Shown here in pieces: positions 10,904-20,087 of a stretch of DNA of 37,197 nt. The position numbers were made by a program, and so were the translations under genes. How positions within the stretch are numbered: position 1 is the first letter of the stretch; every line of letters begins with the position of its first letter. This DNA comes from Bacteroidota bacterium (GTDB lineage Bacteria > Bacteroidota > Bacteroidia > JABEUT01). The stretch spans positions 1 to 37,197 of the forward strand of contig JAKAOA010000012.1 of assembly GCA_021823405.1 (NCBI GenBank). Reading direction: 5' to 3'. Under the pieces are notes generated by a model, which worked only from the letters and a program-made list of their open reading frames with translations, did no database searches and had not been told where the DNA came from.

Positions 10904-11111
10904 CTAAAGGTTCTGATAATCCATTAATTTACCCACTATTACTCATATTTCAATCATGAACAAAATTAATAATTGTAAAGAATCTCGGAGGATGTCAATT
11001 GAGAAAATAGTTTAAAATTTTGAGCCATTTAATCTGTCCATTTTGTTACAATACTGTAGGAAATCCTATAAATTTCTATAATTTGTTAAAAAAATACCCA
11101 AATCTGAAATT

Positions 11112-11131
11112 ATATCGTATATTTGCGATAT
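11112..11131 (+). promoter_or_regulatory. Putative ArsR operator overlapping -7 box
   Basis: ATATCG-TATATTTG-CGATAT: 6-bp inverted repeat whose 8-nt spacer is a TAnnTTTG box, 12 nt before arsR ATG. Confidence 0.55.
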
Positions 11132-11143
11132 TAAATTTAATTT

Positions 11144-11473
11144 ATGGCAATCGCTAAAACAGACGAATTCATCCTTAGAGATAATAGAATAGCCCAATAC
11201 GCTAAAGCGCTGGCTCATCCGGCAAGGGTTGCAATTATACAATTATTGCTTAAGGAACAGGCATGTATATGCGGCGATATTGTAAACGAGCTACCACTAT
11301 CGCAATCTACTGTATCACAGCATCTTAAAGAACTGAAAAAAGCGGGACTTATAAAAGGTGAAATAGAAGGAAAAAAAATATGCTACTGTATCAATACAGA
11401 GCAATGGAACAGAGCATCAAACTATTTTCATACAATCTTCCGTCCGGTTACCAACAAAAGCGAATGCTGTTAA
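11144..11473 (+). CDS. arsR: ArsR-family metalloregulator
   Basis: Winged-helix HTH LPLSQSTVSQHLKELKKAGLIKGEIEG with ACIC metal-site-like motif; heads ars operon. Confidence 0.93.
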   Translation: MAIAKTDEFILRDNRIAQYAKALAHPARVAIIQLLLKEQACICGDIVNELPLSQSTVSQHLKELKKAGLIKGEIEGKKICYCINTEQWNRASNYFHTIFRPVTNKSECC

Positions 11474-11489
11474 AAATTTGCCCTATATA

Positions 11490-11505
11490 ATCGAATTTAT
11501 ACGAT
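11490..11505 (+). promoter_or_regulatory. Second putative ArsR operator
   Basis: ATCG-AATTTATA-CGAT with the same N8 spacing as 11112-11131, in the arsR-arsM gap. Confidence 0.4.
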
Positions 11506-11532
11506 ATTATAAATCAAACTTAAAAATGTAAA

Positions 11533-12372
11533 ATGGAAACAGAGAAAAACATCAAAAAGACAGTAAAAGAAAAGTACAGTGAAATAGCTGTGCAAACAAA
11601 AGCACATAACTCATCATCGTGCTGCGGTTCAGGCGTTTGTTCTACCGAGATATATAATATTATGAGTGACGACTATACTAAAATCACGGGCTATAACCCG
11701 GATGCCGATTTAGGACTAGGATGCGGATTACCCACCCAATTTGCCCATATAAAAGAAGGAGATACGGTAATTGACTTAGGTTCGGGGGCAGGCAATGATT
11801 GCTTCGTAGCCAGAGCGGCAACAGGAGCGAAAGGCAAGGTAATAGGAATTGACTTGACCGAGGATATGATTAACAAGGCAAGGGTTAACGGAGATAAATT
11901 AGGATTAAATAACATAGAGTTCCGGCTCGGAGATATTGAGAACTTGCCTGTAACCGCTAATAAGGCAGATGTGATTGTTAGTAACTGCGTACTTAACCTT
12001 GTCCCCGACAAGAAGAAGGCATTTTTGGAGATATTTCGCGTACTAAAAACTGGCGGGCATTTCAGTATTTCGGATGTGGTGTTAAAAGACCAACTACCGG
12101 AAAGTATCAAAAAGGCAAGTGAAATGTATGCTGGTTGTGTAGCGGGGGCATTGCAGAAGACCGATTACATCAATATAATTCATGAAACGGGCTTTATCAA
12201 TGTAAAAATTCAAAAGGAGAAACCGATCGTTATTCCGGAAGACATTCTTAGCAGGTATCTGAATGAAACTGAATTAAAGGCATACAAAGAGAAGGGCACG
12301 GGTATATTCAGTATAACGGTTTATGGCGAAAAGCCAAAAGAGACATGCGGCGTAAATTGCGGATGCAGCTGA
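11533..12372 (+). CDS. arsM: Arsenite methyltransferase ArsM
   Basis: SAM motif VIDLGSGAGNDCFVARA, SNCVLNLVPDK, MYAGCVAGAL, Cys-rich ends (SSSCCGSGVC; CGVNCGCS); in ars operon. Confidence 0.93.
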   Translation: METEKNIKKTVKEKYSEIAVQTKAHNSSSCCGSGVCSTEIYNIMSDDYTKITGYNPDADLGLGCGLPTQFAHIKEGDTVIDLGSGAGNDCFVARAATGAKGKVIGIDLTEDMINKARVNGDKLGLNNIEFRLGDIENLPVTANKADVIVSNCVLNLVPDKKKAFLEIFRVLKTGGHFSISDVVLKDQLPESIKKASEMYAGCVAGALQKTDYINIIHETGFINVKIQKEKPIVIPEDILSRYLNETELKAYKEKGTGIFSITVYGEKPKETCGVNCGCS

Positions 12373-12396
12373 CAAAAATCTCAATTATTAACACCT

Positions 12397-13458
12397 ATGA
12401 ACAGTTCACCCGTCCCGCATAAAAAGAGGTTGACATTCCTGGACCGCTTCTTGACATTATGGATTTTCCTTGCAATGGCAGCAGGTGTGCTGCTTGGTAA
12501 TGCTTTTCCATCAAGCAGTTCATTTATTAATTCGTTTTCAAGCGGCGCCACCAATATCCCTATTGCCCTTGGGCTAATCCTAATGATGTATCCGCCTTTG
12601 ACAAAGGTGCGTTATGAAAAAATAAAGGAGGTCTTTAGTTCTGTGCGAACATTAATGGTTTCGCTTTTCTTGAATTGGGTAATCGGACCAGTCATAATGT
12701 TCTTTCTTGCCATTATCTTTTTACACAACTATCCCGATTATATGATCGGACTTATTATGATAGGTCTCGCCCGGTGTATTGCGATGGTGATAGTTTGGAA
12801 TGAACTGGGCGAAGGCAGCAGTGAATACGCAGCCGGATTAGTCGGCTTAAATAGTATTTTTCAGATCCTTTTTTTTAGCGTATATGCCTTTCTGTTTATA
12901 ACCGTTATACCACCGTTATTCGGAATAAAGAGTGTGGCACTGCACATTACTCTTTCCGAGATTGCAAAAGGCGTTGGCGTATATCTGGGCATCCCCTTTG
13001 CACTCGGCATCGTCAGCCGCTATGTTTTAATAAAATTAAAGGGACAAGAATGGTTTCAGGAGAAATATATTCCGTTTATCTCTCCTATTACCTTAGTTGC
13101 GCTTCTGTTTACTATTGTAGTAATGTTCAGTTTAAAAGGCAGACTGATTGTACATCTTCCCTTTGAGGTAATTCGTATTGCCATTCCGTTGCTGTTTTAT
13201 TTTATAATTATGTTTCTGGTAAGCTTTCTGGCAGGAAAAATTACAGGCGCCGGCTATCCGGAAACTGCTGCGATTGCCTTTACAGCCACAGGCAATAATT
13301 TTGAATTGGCGATAGCAGTCGCTATAGGCGTTTTTGGCATTAACAGCCCCGAAGCGTTTGCCGGGATAATAGGTCCCTTGGTAGAGGTACCGGCTTTAAT
13401 ATCGTTAGTGCATCTTGCCTTGTGGTTGAGAAAAAAATATTTTCAAGCAGTTAATTAA
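12397..13458 (+). CDS. arsB: ACR3-family arsenite efflux transporter
   Basis: Multi-[54 protein letters not shown]. Confidence 0.95.
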   Translation: MNSSPVPHKKRLTFLDRFLTLWIFLAMAAGVLLGNAFPSSSSFINSFSSGATNIPIALGLILMMYPPLTKVRYEKIKEVFSSVRTLMVSLFLNWVIGPVIMFFLAIIFLHNYPDYMIGLIMIGLARCIAMVIVWNELGEGSSEYAAGLVGLNSIFQILFFSVYAFLFITVIPPLFGIKSVALHITLSEIAKGVGVYLGIPFALGIVSRYVLIKLKGQEWFQEKYIPFISPITLVALLFTIVVMFSLKGRLIVHLPFEVIRIAIPLLFYFIIMFLVSFLAGKITGAGYPETAAIAFTATGNNFELAIAVAIGVFGINSPEAFAGIIGPLVEVPALISLVHLALWLRKKYFQAVN

Positions 13459-13467
13459 AAAACCAAC

Positions 13468-13908
13468 ATGAGTAAAATTAAGGTATTGTTCATGTGCATC
13501 CATAATTCTGCGCGCAGCCAGATGGCAGAAGCATTTCTTAACGTTTTTGCCGGGGACAGATTTGAAGCCGAAAGCGCCGGATTGGAGAAGGGACTACTGA
13601 ATCCGCTTGTCATAGAAGCAATGAAAGAAATCGGAATCGATATTTCCCGGAATAAGACCAAAGAGGTATTTGACTTTTTTAAGCAGGGTAAAAATTATCA
13701 TTTTGTAGTAACGGTTTGCGACGAGGCAAGCGCGGAAAATTGCCCCTTTTTCCCTTCCCAGAGAGAAAAAATAAACTGGTCGTTCCCTGACCCGTCAAAG
13801 TTTACAGGCAGCCATGATGAAAAAATAGCGCAAATAAGGATAGTCAGAGATGCTATTAAGAAAAAAGTGGAACAGTTTGTAGCGCAAAAAAGCGGCTTGC
13901 CTCTTTAG
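13468..13908 (+). CDS. arsC: Low-MW-phosphatase-type arsenate reductase
   Basis: [21 protein letters not shown]-loop, [28 protein letters not shown]. Confidence 0.95.
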   Translation: MSKIKVLFMCIHNSARSQMAEAFLNVFAGDRFEAESAGLEKGLLNPLVIEAMKEIGIDISRNKTKEVFDFFKQGKNYHFVVTVCDEASAENCPFFPSQREKINWSFPDPSKFTGSHDEKIAQIRIVRDAIKKKVEQFVAQKSGLPL

Positions 13909-13966
13909 CAATAGTTGTAAGAATAAACATTCGTCAGTTAAAAGTTCAGCGCAATTGAATGTACTC

Positions 13967-14644
13967 CTAATCCCTGTATTCCCTGCCGCTGCCGAATACA
14001 AACCTTAGGCAAAATTCAAACATGGTATTATTACCGTTATTGAAGGAGAGCGGATATGTTGCCAGGGCTTGCGCAGGTATGGCATTACGCTTTATCACCG
14101 GTATTACCGAATTTGAGAAGCGTACTCCGAAGTACCAATTATGAGAAATAAGATAGTTGATACCAAGAAGAACGCAGATATCAACAGAATTCAGATTGCT
14201 TTTGTCCAATGGCAGATTGTAGCCGCTCGAATTATAGCTGTAACTAAACAGGTAACCGCCCGATGCACCAAGTTCCCACTCAAAATTATTGTAAAACTTC
14301 CTGTTCATATTAACCCGTATTCTGTGACGCCAGATAAGAGGCACCTCTACATAATTAAAAACAAGTTTAAAATATCCGTTGTTTGTGGAATCGGGAAGTT
14401 GTTCGGTGCCCTTCTGCACATAGTTAATCTCAAGTTGCAAAATATCGTTCCTTCCGAACGTCCTATTCACAAAAATGCCACCACAATATCCTATTTTCGC
14501 ATAGTCGTTGTCGTAATCACGTGTATCGGTACCCTGTACATCACTTACCAAAGGACCTAAACTTAAGCCGGTGCTAAAATGCTGGGCACGCAATATCGTT
14601 GTCAGCGTAAGGAAACCGGCTACTAAAAATATCCTGTATCTCAT
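13967..14644 (-). CDS. Outer-membrane beta-barrel (PorT-like) protein
   Basis: Signal peptide; beta-barrel-like alternating strands; terminal FCLRFVFG. Confidence 0.6.
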   Translation of the reverse strand: MRYRIFLVAGFLTLTTILRAQHFSTGLSLGPLVSDVQGTDTRDYDNDYAKIGYCGGIFVNRTFGRNDILQLEINYVQKGTEQLPDSTNNGYFKLVFNYVEVPLIWRHRIRVNMNRKFYNNFEWELGASGGYLFSYSYNSSGYNLPLDKSNLNSVDICVLLGINYLISHNWYFGVRFSNSVIPVIKRNAIPAQALATYPLSFNNGNNTMFEFCLRFVFGSGREYRD

Positions 14645-14763
14645 TCCCTATTTTTAAAATAAAAGTAAAATTAAGGAAAATAACAGCATTGTAAACTTCC
14701 CTCCATTTTTAGAATAGGAATTGTTTAAAATTACACGGTTCTGTCAATTCTTGACTTATATGA

Positions 14764-14821
14764 AATATGGGAATATGTAAATAGCTAAACCTCTAATATT
14801 AAGCATATAAATTCCCATATT
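14764..14821 (+). repeat. Intergenic 11-bp perfect inverted repeat (AATATGGGAAT/ATTCCCATATT)
   Basis: Arms 14764-14774 and 14811-14821, 36-nt spacer. Confidence 0.7.
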
Positions 14822-14857
14822 GCGCCTATAATATAGAAAACAGCTGTCCGTTCTCTT

Positions 14858-16438
14858 TCAATCTGCACTATTTAATTCGCCGTTCGCACCCATAGTCCAT
14901 TTTCTGCCGCCTGTGTGCCTTTGCGCACGGTGTACCGTTCCGCACATAATATTATCTATACCTTCGGGCAACAGGATGCTTTTATTTACAGGGGCTTGAA
15001 GTACCAGTTCCATTTTCTGCTTTCTCCAGGGTGAGCCCTGTTCCAGTTCAAAGTAGGAATCGAGTTTTAGTACGGAGTCGTGCTGGGCGAAGTTGTAGTC
15101 GATACTTTTGGCTGCCTTTTGGGCTTCTGCCAAGGTAATCCCCCTGCCGTATTTTATAATTGTTAGATGATAAAGGGTATCGGGGCTAATTTCAACGCAG
15201 AAGGAAGGATTACCGCGGAAGATATTGTCGTCCGTTATATAAAAATTCAGCGAATCTATGCGTACCGATAACTCCTCCTCATCGGTTTGGGGCATCGATA
15301 TGTAAAGCGTTTTTGAAGGATTAGAAAAATTAATCATGTCAACTGTTCTTCCTGTAACCGAAAAATGACCAAACATGCTCACGGAACCGCCTATTATCAA
15401 AGCCCAGGAAACCACCCACAATATTCCAAGCACAATCGTTACGGCTCTTGAACGCTTATATATGCCTAATACCGCTCTGCCAATTCGTATGATAATGCCT
15501 ACCAATGGGACGCAAATAAAGAGGATAATCCCGGCAAGAATCATGCTCCTTGCCGCGCCCGACAGCGCAAAAAGAGAAAACAGTTTTTGAGCGCTGTAAT
15601 CGAGCCAGCGACCATTCCCGGCGTGAATATGAATAACATTAACGCCGCTGAACAGCGTTATCAGGAGGGCGATAAGGATAATAGAACAGATAAAGACGAG
15701 CAAAAATCCGACAAAGACGAATAAACTCCTGAAAACTGAATTAACTGAATTACCCGCACCGCTACCGAGCGAAACGAATAAATCTTTAAACCGTCTGCCA
15801 AGATTTGCACCTTGCTGCCCATGTTTATTTTGCAAATCGTCTTTTAAGTTATTTACTTTTTTTTTCAGGTATTCTAACTCCTCCTCTACCCTTCTACGTA
15901 TATTATTCACATCTACTGTTTCACCCATCATCTCCAGTTTTTCGCCCGCAGTAACGGCTTTAGGCATAATTACGGCAAGTATCAAATAAAGCAATATACC
16001 GAAACCGAATACAAAAACAGAAAGCGCCCAGCCGAGCCGTATCCAGAAAGGGTCGATGCCGAAATAATGCCCCAAACCTGAACATACTCCGAATAATACC
16101 TTATCGTCTGGGTCGCGGAATATTCTTTTACGAACATATTCGCGCTGATCCTGGGGCGATTGAGTTTGCCGCGCTCCGGAGCCGAACTCATTCGGTTTTC
16201 CCATTATTCCGATCACATCATCCACATCGTCAATGGTAACAACCTGCTTGAAATCCTTTATTTTGGGTAACAATATTTCGGCAATGCGCGACTCTATGTC
16301 ATTCATTATCTCCTTATGCCCTTCGGAGTCCGCTATGGAAGTAGCAATGCCGGCAAGATATTCCGATAATTTTTGATGAGCGTCCTCCTCCAACTGGAAG
16401 ACCACTCCGCCGATGCTTGCTGTTTGTGTCTTTTTCAT
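14858..16438 (-). CDS. PspC-domain membrane protein
   Basis: RKRIFRDPDDKVLFGVCSGLGHYFGIDPFWIRLGWALSVFVFGFGILLYLILAVIMPK. Confidence 0.88.
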   Translation of the reverse strand: MKKTQTASIGGVVFQLEEDAHQKLSEYLAGIATSIADSEGHKEIMNDIESRIAEILLPKIKDFKQVVTIDDVDDVIGIMGKPNEFGSGARQTQSPQDQREYVRKRIFRDPDDKVLFGVCSGLGHYFGIDPFWIRLGWALSVFVFGFGILLYLILAVIMPKAVTAGEKLEMMGETVDVNNIRRRVEEELEYLKKKVNNLKDDLQNKHGQQGANLGRRFKDLFVSLGSGAGNSVNSVFRSLFVFVGFLLVFICSIILIALLITLFSGVNVIHIHAGNGRWLDYSAQKLFSLFALSGAARSMILAGIILFICVPLVGIIIRIGRAVLGIYKRSRAVTIVLGILWVVSWALIIGGSVSMFGHFSVTGRTVDMINFSNPSKTLYISMPQTDEEELSVRIDSLNFYITDDNIFRGNPSFCVEISPDTLYHLTIIKYGRGITLAEAQKAAKSIDYNFAQHDSVLKLDSYFELEQGSPWRKQKMELVLQAPVNKSILLPEGIDNIMCGTVHRAQRHTGGRKWTMGANGELNSAD

Positions 16439-16535
16439 TTTTTAGTATATTAGGGTTAAACATTACTTAAGAATATTAAGCCGGATACCGATTTATTTTG
16501 GTCAATATTTTGTTCTGATTCTTTATTCTATGTTT

Positions 16536-16880
16536 TTAAAGGGTGTTAGGCGAGTATTTCTCTATAATCTCATCCACGGAACCCACAAGTCCTTTCCACG
16601 ATTTATGCACTCCTTTCAGGAATTCTTTGCCCTGCGGAGTAAGCTTGTAGTATTTTCTTGGCGGTCCTGATGTCGATTCCTTCCATTCGTAACTCAATGC
16701 TCCCTCGTTCTTCAATCGCATAAGCAGCGGATAGAGTGTGCCTTCCACCACTATCAATTCCGCTCTTTTCATGGCTTCTATAATGTCTGACGGGTATGCG
16801 TCATTCTCGGATAAAATGCAAAGTATGCAAAGCTCCAGAACTCCCTTTCTCATTTGCGCTGTGGCGTTCGCTGTGTCCAT
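16536..16880 (-). CDS. PadR-family transcriptional regulator
   Basis: MRKGVLELCILCILSENDAYPSDIIEAMKRAELIVVEGTLYPLLMRLKNEGALSYEW. Confidence 0.93.
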   Translation of the reverse strand: MDTANATAQMRKGVLELCILCILSENDAYPSDIIEAMKRAELIVVEGTLYPLLMRLKNEGALSYEWKESTSGPPRKYYKLTPQGKEFLKGVHKSWKGLVGSVDEIIEKYSPNTL

Positions 16881-16900
16881 GTTCTATATTATTGTGACGG

Positions 16901-16908
16901 CAAAGATA
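16901..16908 (-). promoter_or_regulatory. Putative -7 box (TATCTTTG) for padR-pspC
   Basis: TAnnTTTG match on minus strand upstream of padR start. Confidence 0.4.
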
Positions 16909-17014
16909 TATAAATTTTATGATACCTTGTATAACATAGTAGTAAAAAATAGTAAACATGTTACTACATATTGATTTTCAATAAATTATAATTTTATACT
17001 CTGGCTAATTTACC

Positions 17015-17575
17015 TTACTTTTCCATTACCGCCTCCACCTCGGGCAGAGACATAACAGTGCGGGCATTCTTCCAATTAATAGTAGGATGTTTCTTGATAA
17101 AGGCGGCAGGAATGGCGGCAATATCAAGGTAAATTGTCCCCTTAGGCGGAACAGTATATCCGGGAAGAAGTATCTTATACTTAACAATCACTTTGCCCAG
17201 TGACCATGTAAAGCCAAGCTGGTCTAATGTATCATTCGGGGCGGAATAATAGATGTCGGACGCTGGTAACACCGTCCATGGACCAGAACGGGAAACTATA
17301 GAATAATAAATTTCCACCACATTATAATTTGTGTCTGCAATTCCTGCATCCGCAATGGTATCGCAATAAGCCGCAGCGTTGGGAGAGCCAATTTGCTTCC
17401 AGCCCGTTTTAGCAATTGAATCTAGCTTAATCGAGACATTGGCGAAACTATTGGCTCCATTAATACCGTTAATTCCGTTAATACCCTGTGGTCCCGCCGG
17501 TCCCTGTGGTCCGGTGCATCCGTAAATGCTATATGCTGCTATTGCTCCAATGGAGACCAACTTCAAGTAATTCAT
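17015..17575 (-). CDS. Lipoprotein with short collagen-like segment
   Basis: Lipobox SIYGC followed by TGPQGPAGPQGINGINGINGAN. Confidence 0.7.
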   Translation of the reverse strand: MNYLKLVSIGAIAAYSIYGCTGPQGPAGPQGINGINGINGANSFANVSIKLDSIAKTGWKQIGSPNAAAYCDTIADAGIADTNYNVVEIYYSIVSRSGPWTVLPASDIYYSAPNDTLDQLGFTWSLGKVIVKYKILLPGYTVPPKGTIYLDIAAIPAAFIKKHPTINWKNARTVMSLPEVEAVMEK

Positions 17576-17716
17576 GTCTATTGTATTATCGGTTTACGAA
17601 GGTAAAGATAAACGAATTACAGACCGGTGCGAAAATAGGGCAGATTAAAATTTATGATAAATAAAAAGCCCCATATTGCGTATGGAGCTTAATAGATAAC
17701 CGGCTGCTTAAATCAA

Positions 17717-18244
17717 TTACTGATTAGCCGGCTTTTGAGCTTGAATAATTGCATTCACCTGCGACCAGTTCTTCCAGTTAGTGCCCGGATGCTGTTTCAT
17801 TACGGATGATGCTATATCCACAATCTTTATCTCGCAATTGGCAGAATAATATGTGTTCGGGTCGGGGTAATTAGGCGGTACAAACCCGTTATTATCTGAC
17901 CAAACAACATCAACCAAATTTAAACTTGTAATATAATTCATTGAATAAGCGCCAACAGTAAAAGGCAGTGCCTCAAACGAATTGCCACCGTCAATGCTCA
18001 TGAACACCTCCGTAGCGCCATAGGTCAAGATATTAGCATTCAGGTTATTGTCAGTTAAATCAGCATAATAGGTGCTTGACCCAGCCGACCAGGGATTAAT
18101 TGTCCATGAGGTTGGCAAAACATTGGCGTTGCCATTTAAACCCGCCGGACCCATTGGACCTGAAGGACCTGCCGGACCTTCGCATGAACAGAGTAGCAGA
18201 GTTATCCCTACAGTTAATGTAAAAAGCGCTCTTGATGGTGTCAT
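17717..18244 (-). CDS. Lipoprotein with short collagen-like segment (paralog of 17015-17575)
   Basis: LLCSC lipobox then EGPAGPSGPMGPAGLNGN; C-terminal KQHPGTNWKNWSQVNAI resembles KKHPTINWKNARTVMSL of neighbour. Confidence 0.7.
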   Translation of the reverse strand: MTPSRALFTLTVGITLLLCSCEGPAGPSGPMGPAGLNGNANVLPTSWTINPWSAGSSTYYADLTDNNLNANILTYGATEVFMSIDGGNSFEALPFTVGAYSMNYITSLNLVDVVWSDNNGFVPPNYPDPNTYYSANCEIKIVDIASSVMKQHPGTNWKNWSQVNAIIQAQKPANQ

Positions 18245-18393
18245 AATAATTTATTTGTTAGGATTTCTATTAAAACTGTTGCAAAAGTAAAAAAATATGT
18301 TGAATACTCAATCATCATCGGCTCAAATTGATTTATATTTGTAAAAAAGTAACGAAGGGTATGACTGAATTTAAGTCATAAGGTTTAATATTT

Positions 18394-19137
18394 ATGAATG
18401 ACAAAAATTTATTTTTCTTTAAACGATTACCTCTCTTCTGTGCACTGGCATGTATAAATTATTCTCTTTTTGGGCAGTCAGCCATTATGGTAAACGGTAA
18501 GGTGGTCGATCGCGACGGATTTTCATCATCACTTGTTCACACCATGATAGTTGACCAGAATAACGGTTCGGGTAGTTTTGCAAATTCTGATGGAACATTC
18601 TCCATATCCATGCAACGCAACGACACCCTTCTTATCACCGCCCGCGATTATCAGATTAAGAAAATCTGCTTTCGCGACTCCCTGCCGAAAAGCAGTTACC
18701 GAATTCTTGTACACCTCGACAGTATCCATTACGAACTGAACGAGGTTACCATACACCCTACCCCAAACTTGAAAGAAATTCATAAAGACATTAATACTTT
18801 AGGGATAAGAAATACAGATACCTACAAGGATGCCTCACTCGAGAGCCCCGTTACTTTACTTTATGAACGGTTCAGCAGAATTGAACAATCAAAAAGAAAA
18901 GTAGCCGAGATGGAGGACGAAGACCATAGACGGCAGGTATTGAAAGACCTTTTTCATCTCTATATAAAATATGACATCATCAACCTTTCCGACAAGGATT
19001 TTGACGACTTCATAGATTATCTTAACCTAAACGACGAATTCCTTAGAAAATCGACCGACTATGAGTTGGTAATGTACATCAAACAGCGCTATCAGTCCTA
19101 TATGAGGGATTTCGGCGGCGATTACAACACAAAATAA
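18394..19137 (+). CDS. Carboxypeptidase-like regulatory domain protein
   Basis: Signal peptide; VNGKVVDRDGFSSSLVHTMIVDQNNGSGSFANSDGTFSISMQRNDTLLITARDYQ. Confidence 0.65.
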   Translation: MNDKNLFFFKRLPLFCALACINYSLFGQSAIMVNGKVVDRDGFSSSLVHTMIVDQNNGSGSFANSDGTFSISMQRNDTLLITARDYQIKKICFRDSLPKSSYRILVHLDSIHYELNEVTIHPTPNLKEIHKDINTLGIRNTDTYKDASLESPVTLLYERFSRIEQSKRKVAEMEDEDHRRQVLKDLFHLYIKYDIINLSDKDFDDFIDYLNLNDEFLRKSTDYELVMYIKQRYQSYMRDFGGDYNTK

Positions 19138-19143
19138 GCGCCT

Positions 19144-19560
19144 ATGGGAAGAATTCCATTATCATTGTCGCTCTTATTTTTAAACACATTATTTTGCGCC
19201 GGACAATTTCACAAACGGACCTTTAAATTATCCGATACTACAGGGCTTGCCGGCATCGAAGCGAGGATAGGCGACTTTAAACTGGTGCTTAAGGATGACT
19301 CCGATAAAATGGCAACGCTTACAAACTTAGACAATATTAAGATTCTTACCAATATCCATTTGGCGATAGGCGATACGCTTCTCAATCATATATCGAAAAT
19401 CTTCGACGGTTACAACACCCTTCACCCCGACCAGGGGCAGGCGATTAAAGACATCTGCGACCTTTCGGAAAACATCCTTGGAACCAAAAGTTTGACAAAA
19501 GCAAAAAAGTACAATCAGCTTATTGAAAAGGAATATAGCAAGTTGGTGAATGCCAAATGA
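19144..19560 (+). CDS. Hypothetical exported protein
   Basis: Signal peptide MGRIPLSLSLLFLNTLFCAG; 6 nt after upstream gene. Confidence 0.55.
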   Translation: MGRIPLSLSLLFLNTLFCAGQFHKRTFKLSDTTGLAGIEARIGDFKLVLKDDSDKMATLTNLDNIKILTNIHLAIGDTLLNHISKIFDGYNTLHPDQGQAIKDICDLSENILGTKSLTKAKKYNQLIEKEYSKLVNAK

Positions 19561-19674
19561 GAATCGGTCAGATACTCGGCCTACCCGAACGATAATAAAA
19601 GCAGAAAATATCGGCTACCATACTGTCTCTCTCACAATCTTTATAAATATATCGAAGGGTAAAGAGATTTTCTA

Positions 19675-19682
19675 TACTTTTG
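19675..19682 (+). promoter_or_regulatory. Putative -7 box TACTTTTG for tRNA-Asp
   Basis: TAnnTTTG match 18 nt before tRNA 5' end. Confidence 0.45.
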
Positions 19683-19699
19683 CAACTCTTTGAAAAAAC

Positions 19700-19773
19700 G
19701 GTCTGGTAGTTCAGCTGGTTAGAATGCCTGCCTGTCACGCAGGAGGTCACGGGTTCGAGTCCCGTCCAGACCG
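19700..19773 (+). tRNA. tRNA-Asp(GTC)
   Basis: GGTCTGG/CCAGACC acceptor, anticodon stem-loop CCTGCCTGTCACGCAGG, T arm ACGGGTTCGAGTCCCGT. Confidence 0.96.
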
Positions 19774-19789
19774 CAAATAAAACAAATTA

Positions 19790-19823
19790 AACCCTTGTAA
19801 ATGTATAACCTACAAGGGTTTTT
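19790..19823 (+). terminator. Intrinsic terminator downstream of tRNA-Asp
   Basis: AACCCTTGTA...TACAAGGGTT perfect 10-bp stem followed by TTT. Confidence 0.75.
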
Positions 19824-20087
19824 GCATTTTACTGTGTCGAATTTGAAGTAAAAAGTGGGTAATTTCAGAGTTATGCCAAAACTAAAAAACCAGCCGCCGC
19901 CCTCCTATACTGGTTTAAATAGAATTTAAAATATTGAGATTTGTAATCTGTAATGGACAATCCTTTCTCACTTTGCAAATGATGAGGCAGAAAGTGAACT
20001 TAAACCTGTTCCGCCTTGTTTATTCACCCATATATCTGCCATAACGCTAATCCCACACAAAATGACAAGGTAGATTATTATTCCATT

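Noticed and set aside
19700-20087. Possible integrated element at tRNA-Asp
   Set aside because: No integrase and no duplicated tRNA 3' end seen downstream; the tRNA is followed by a normal terminator.
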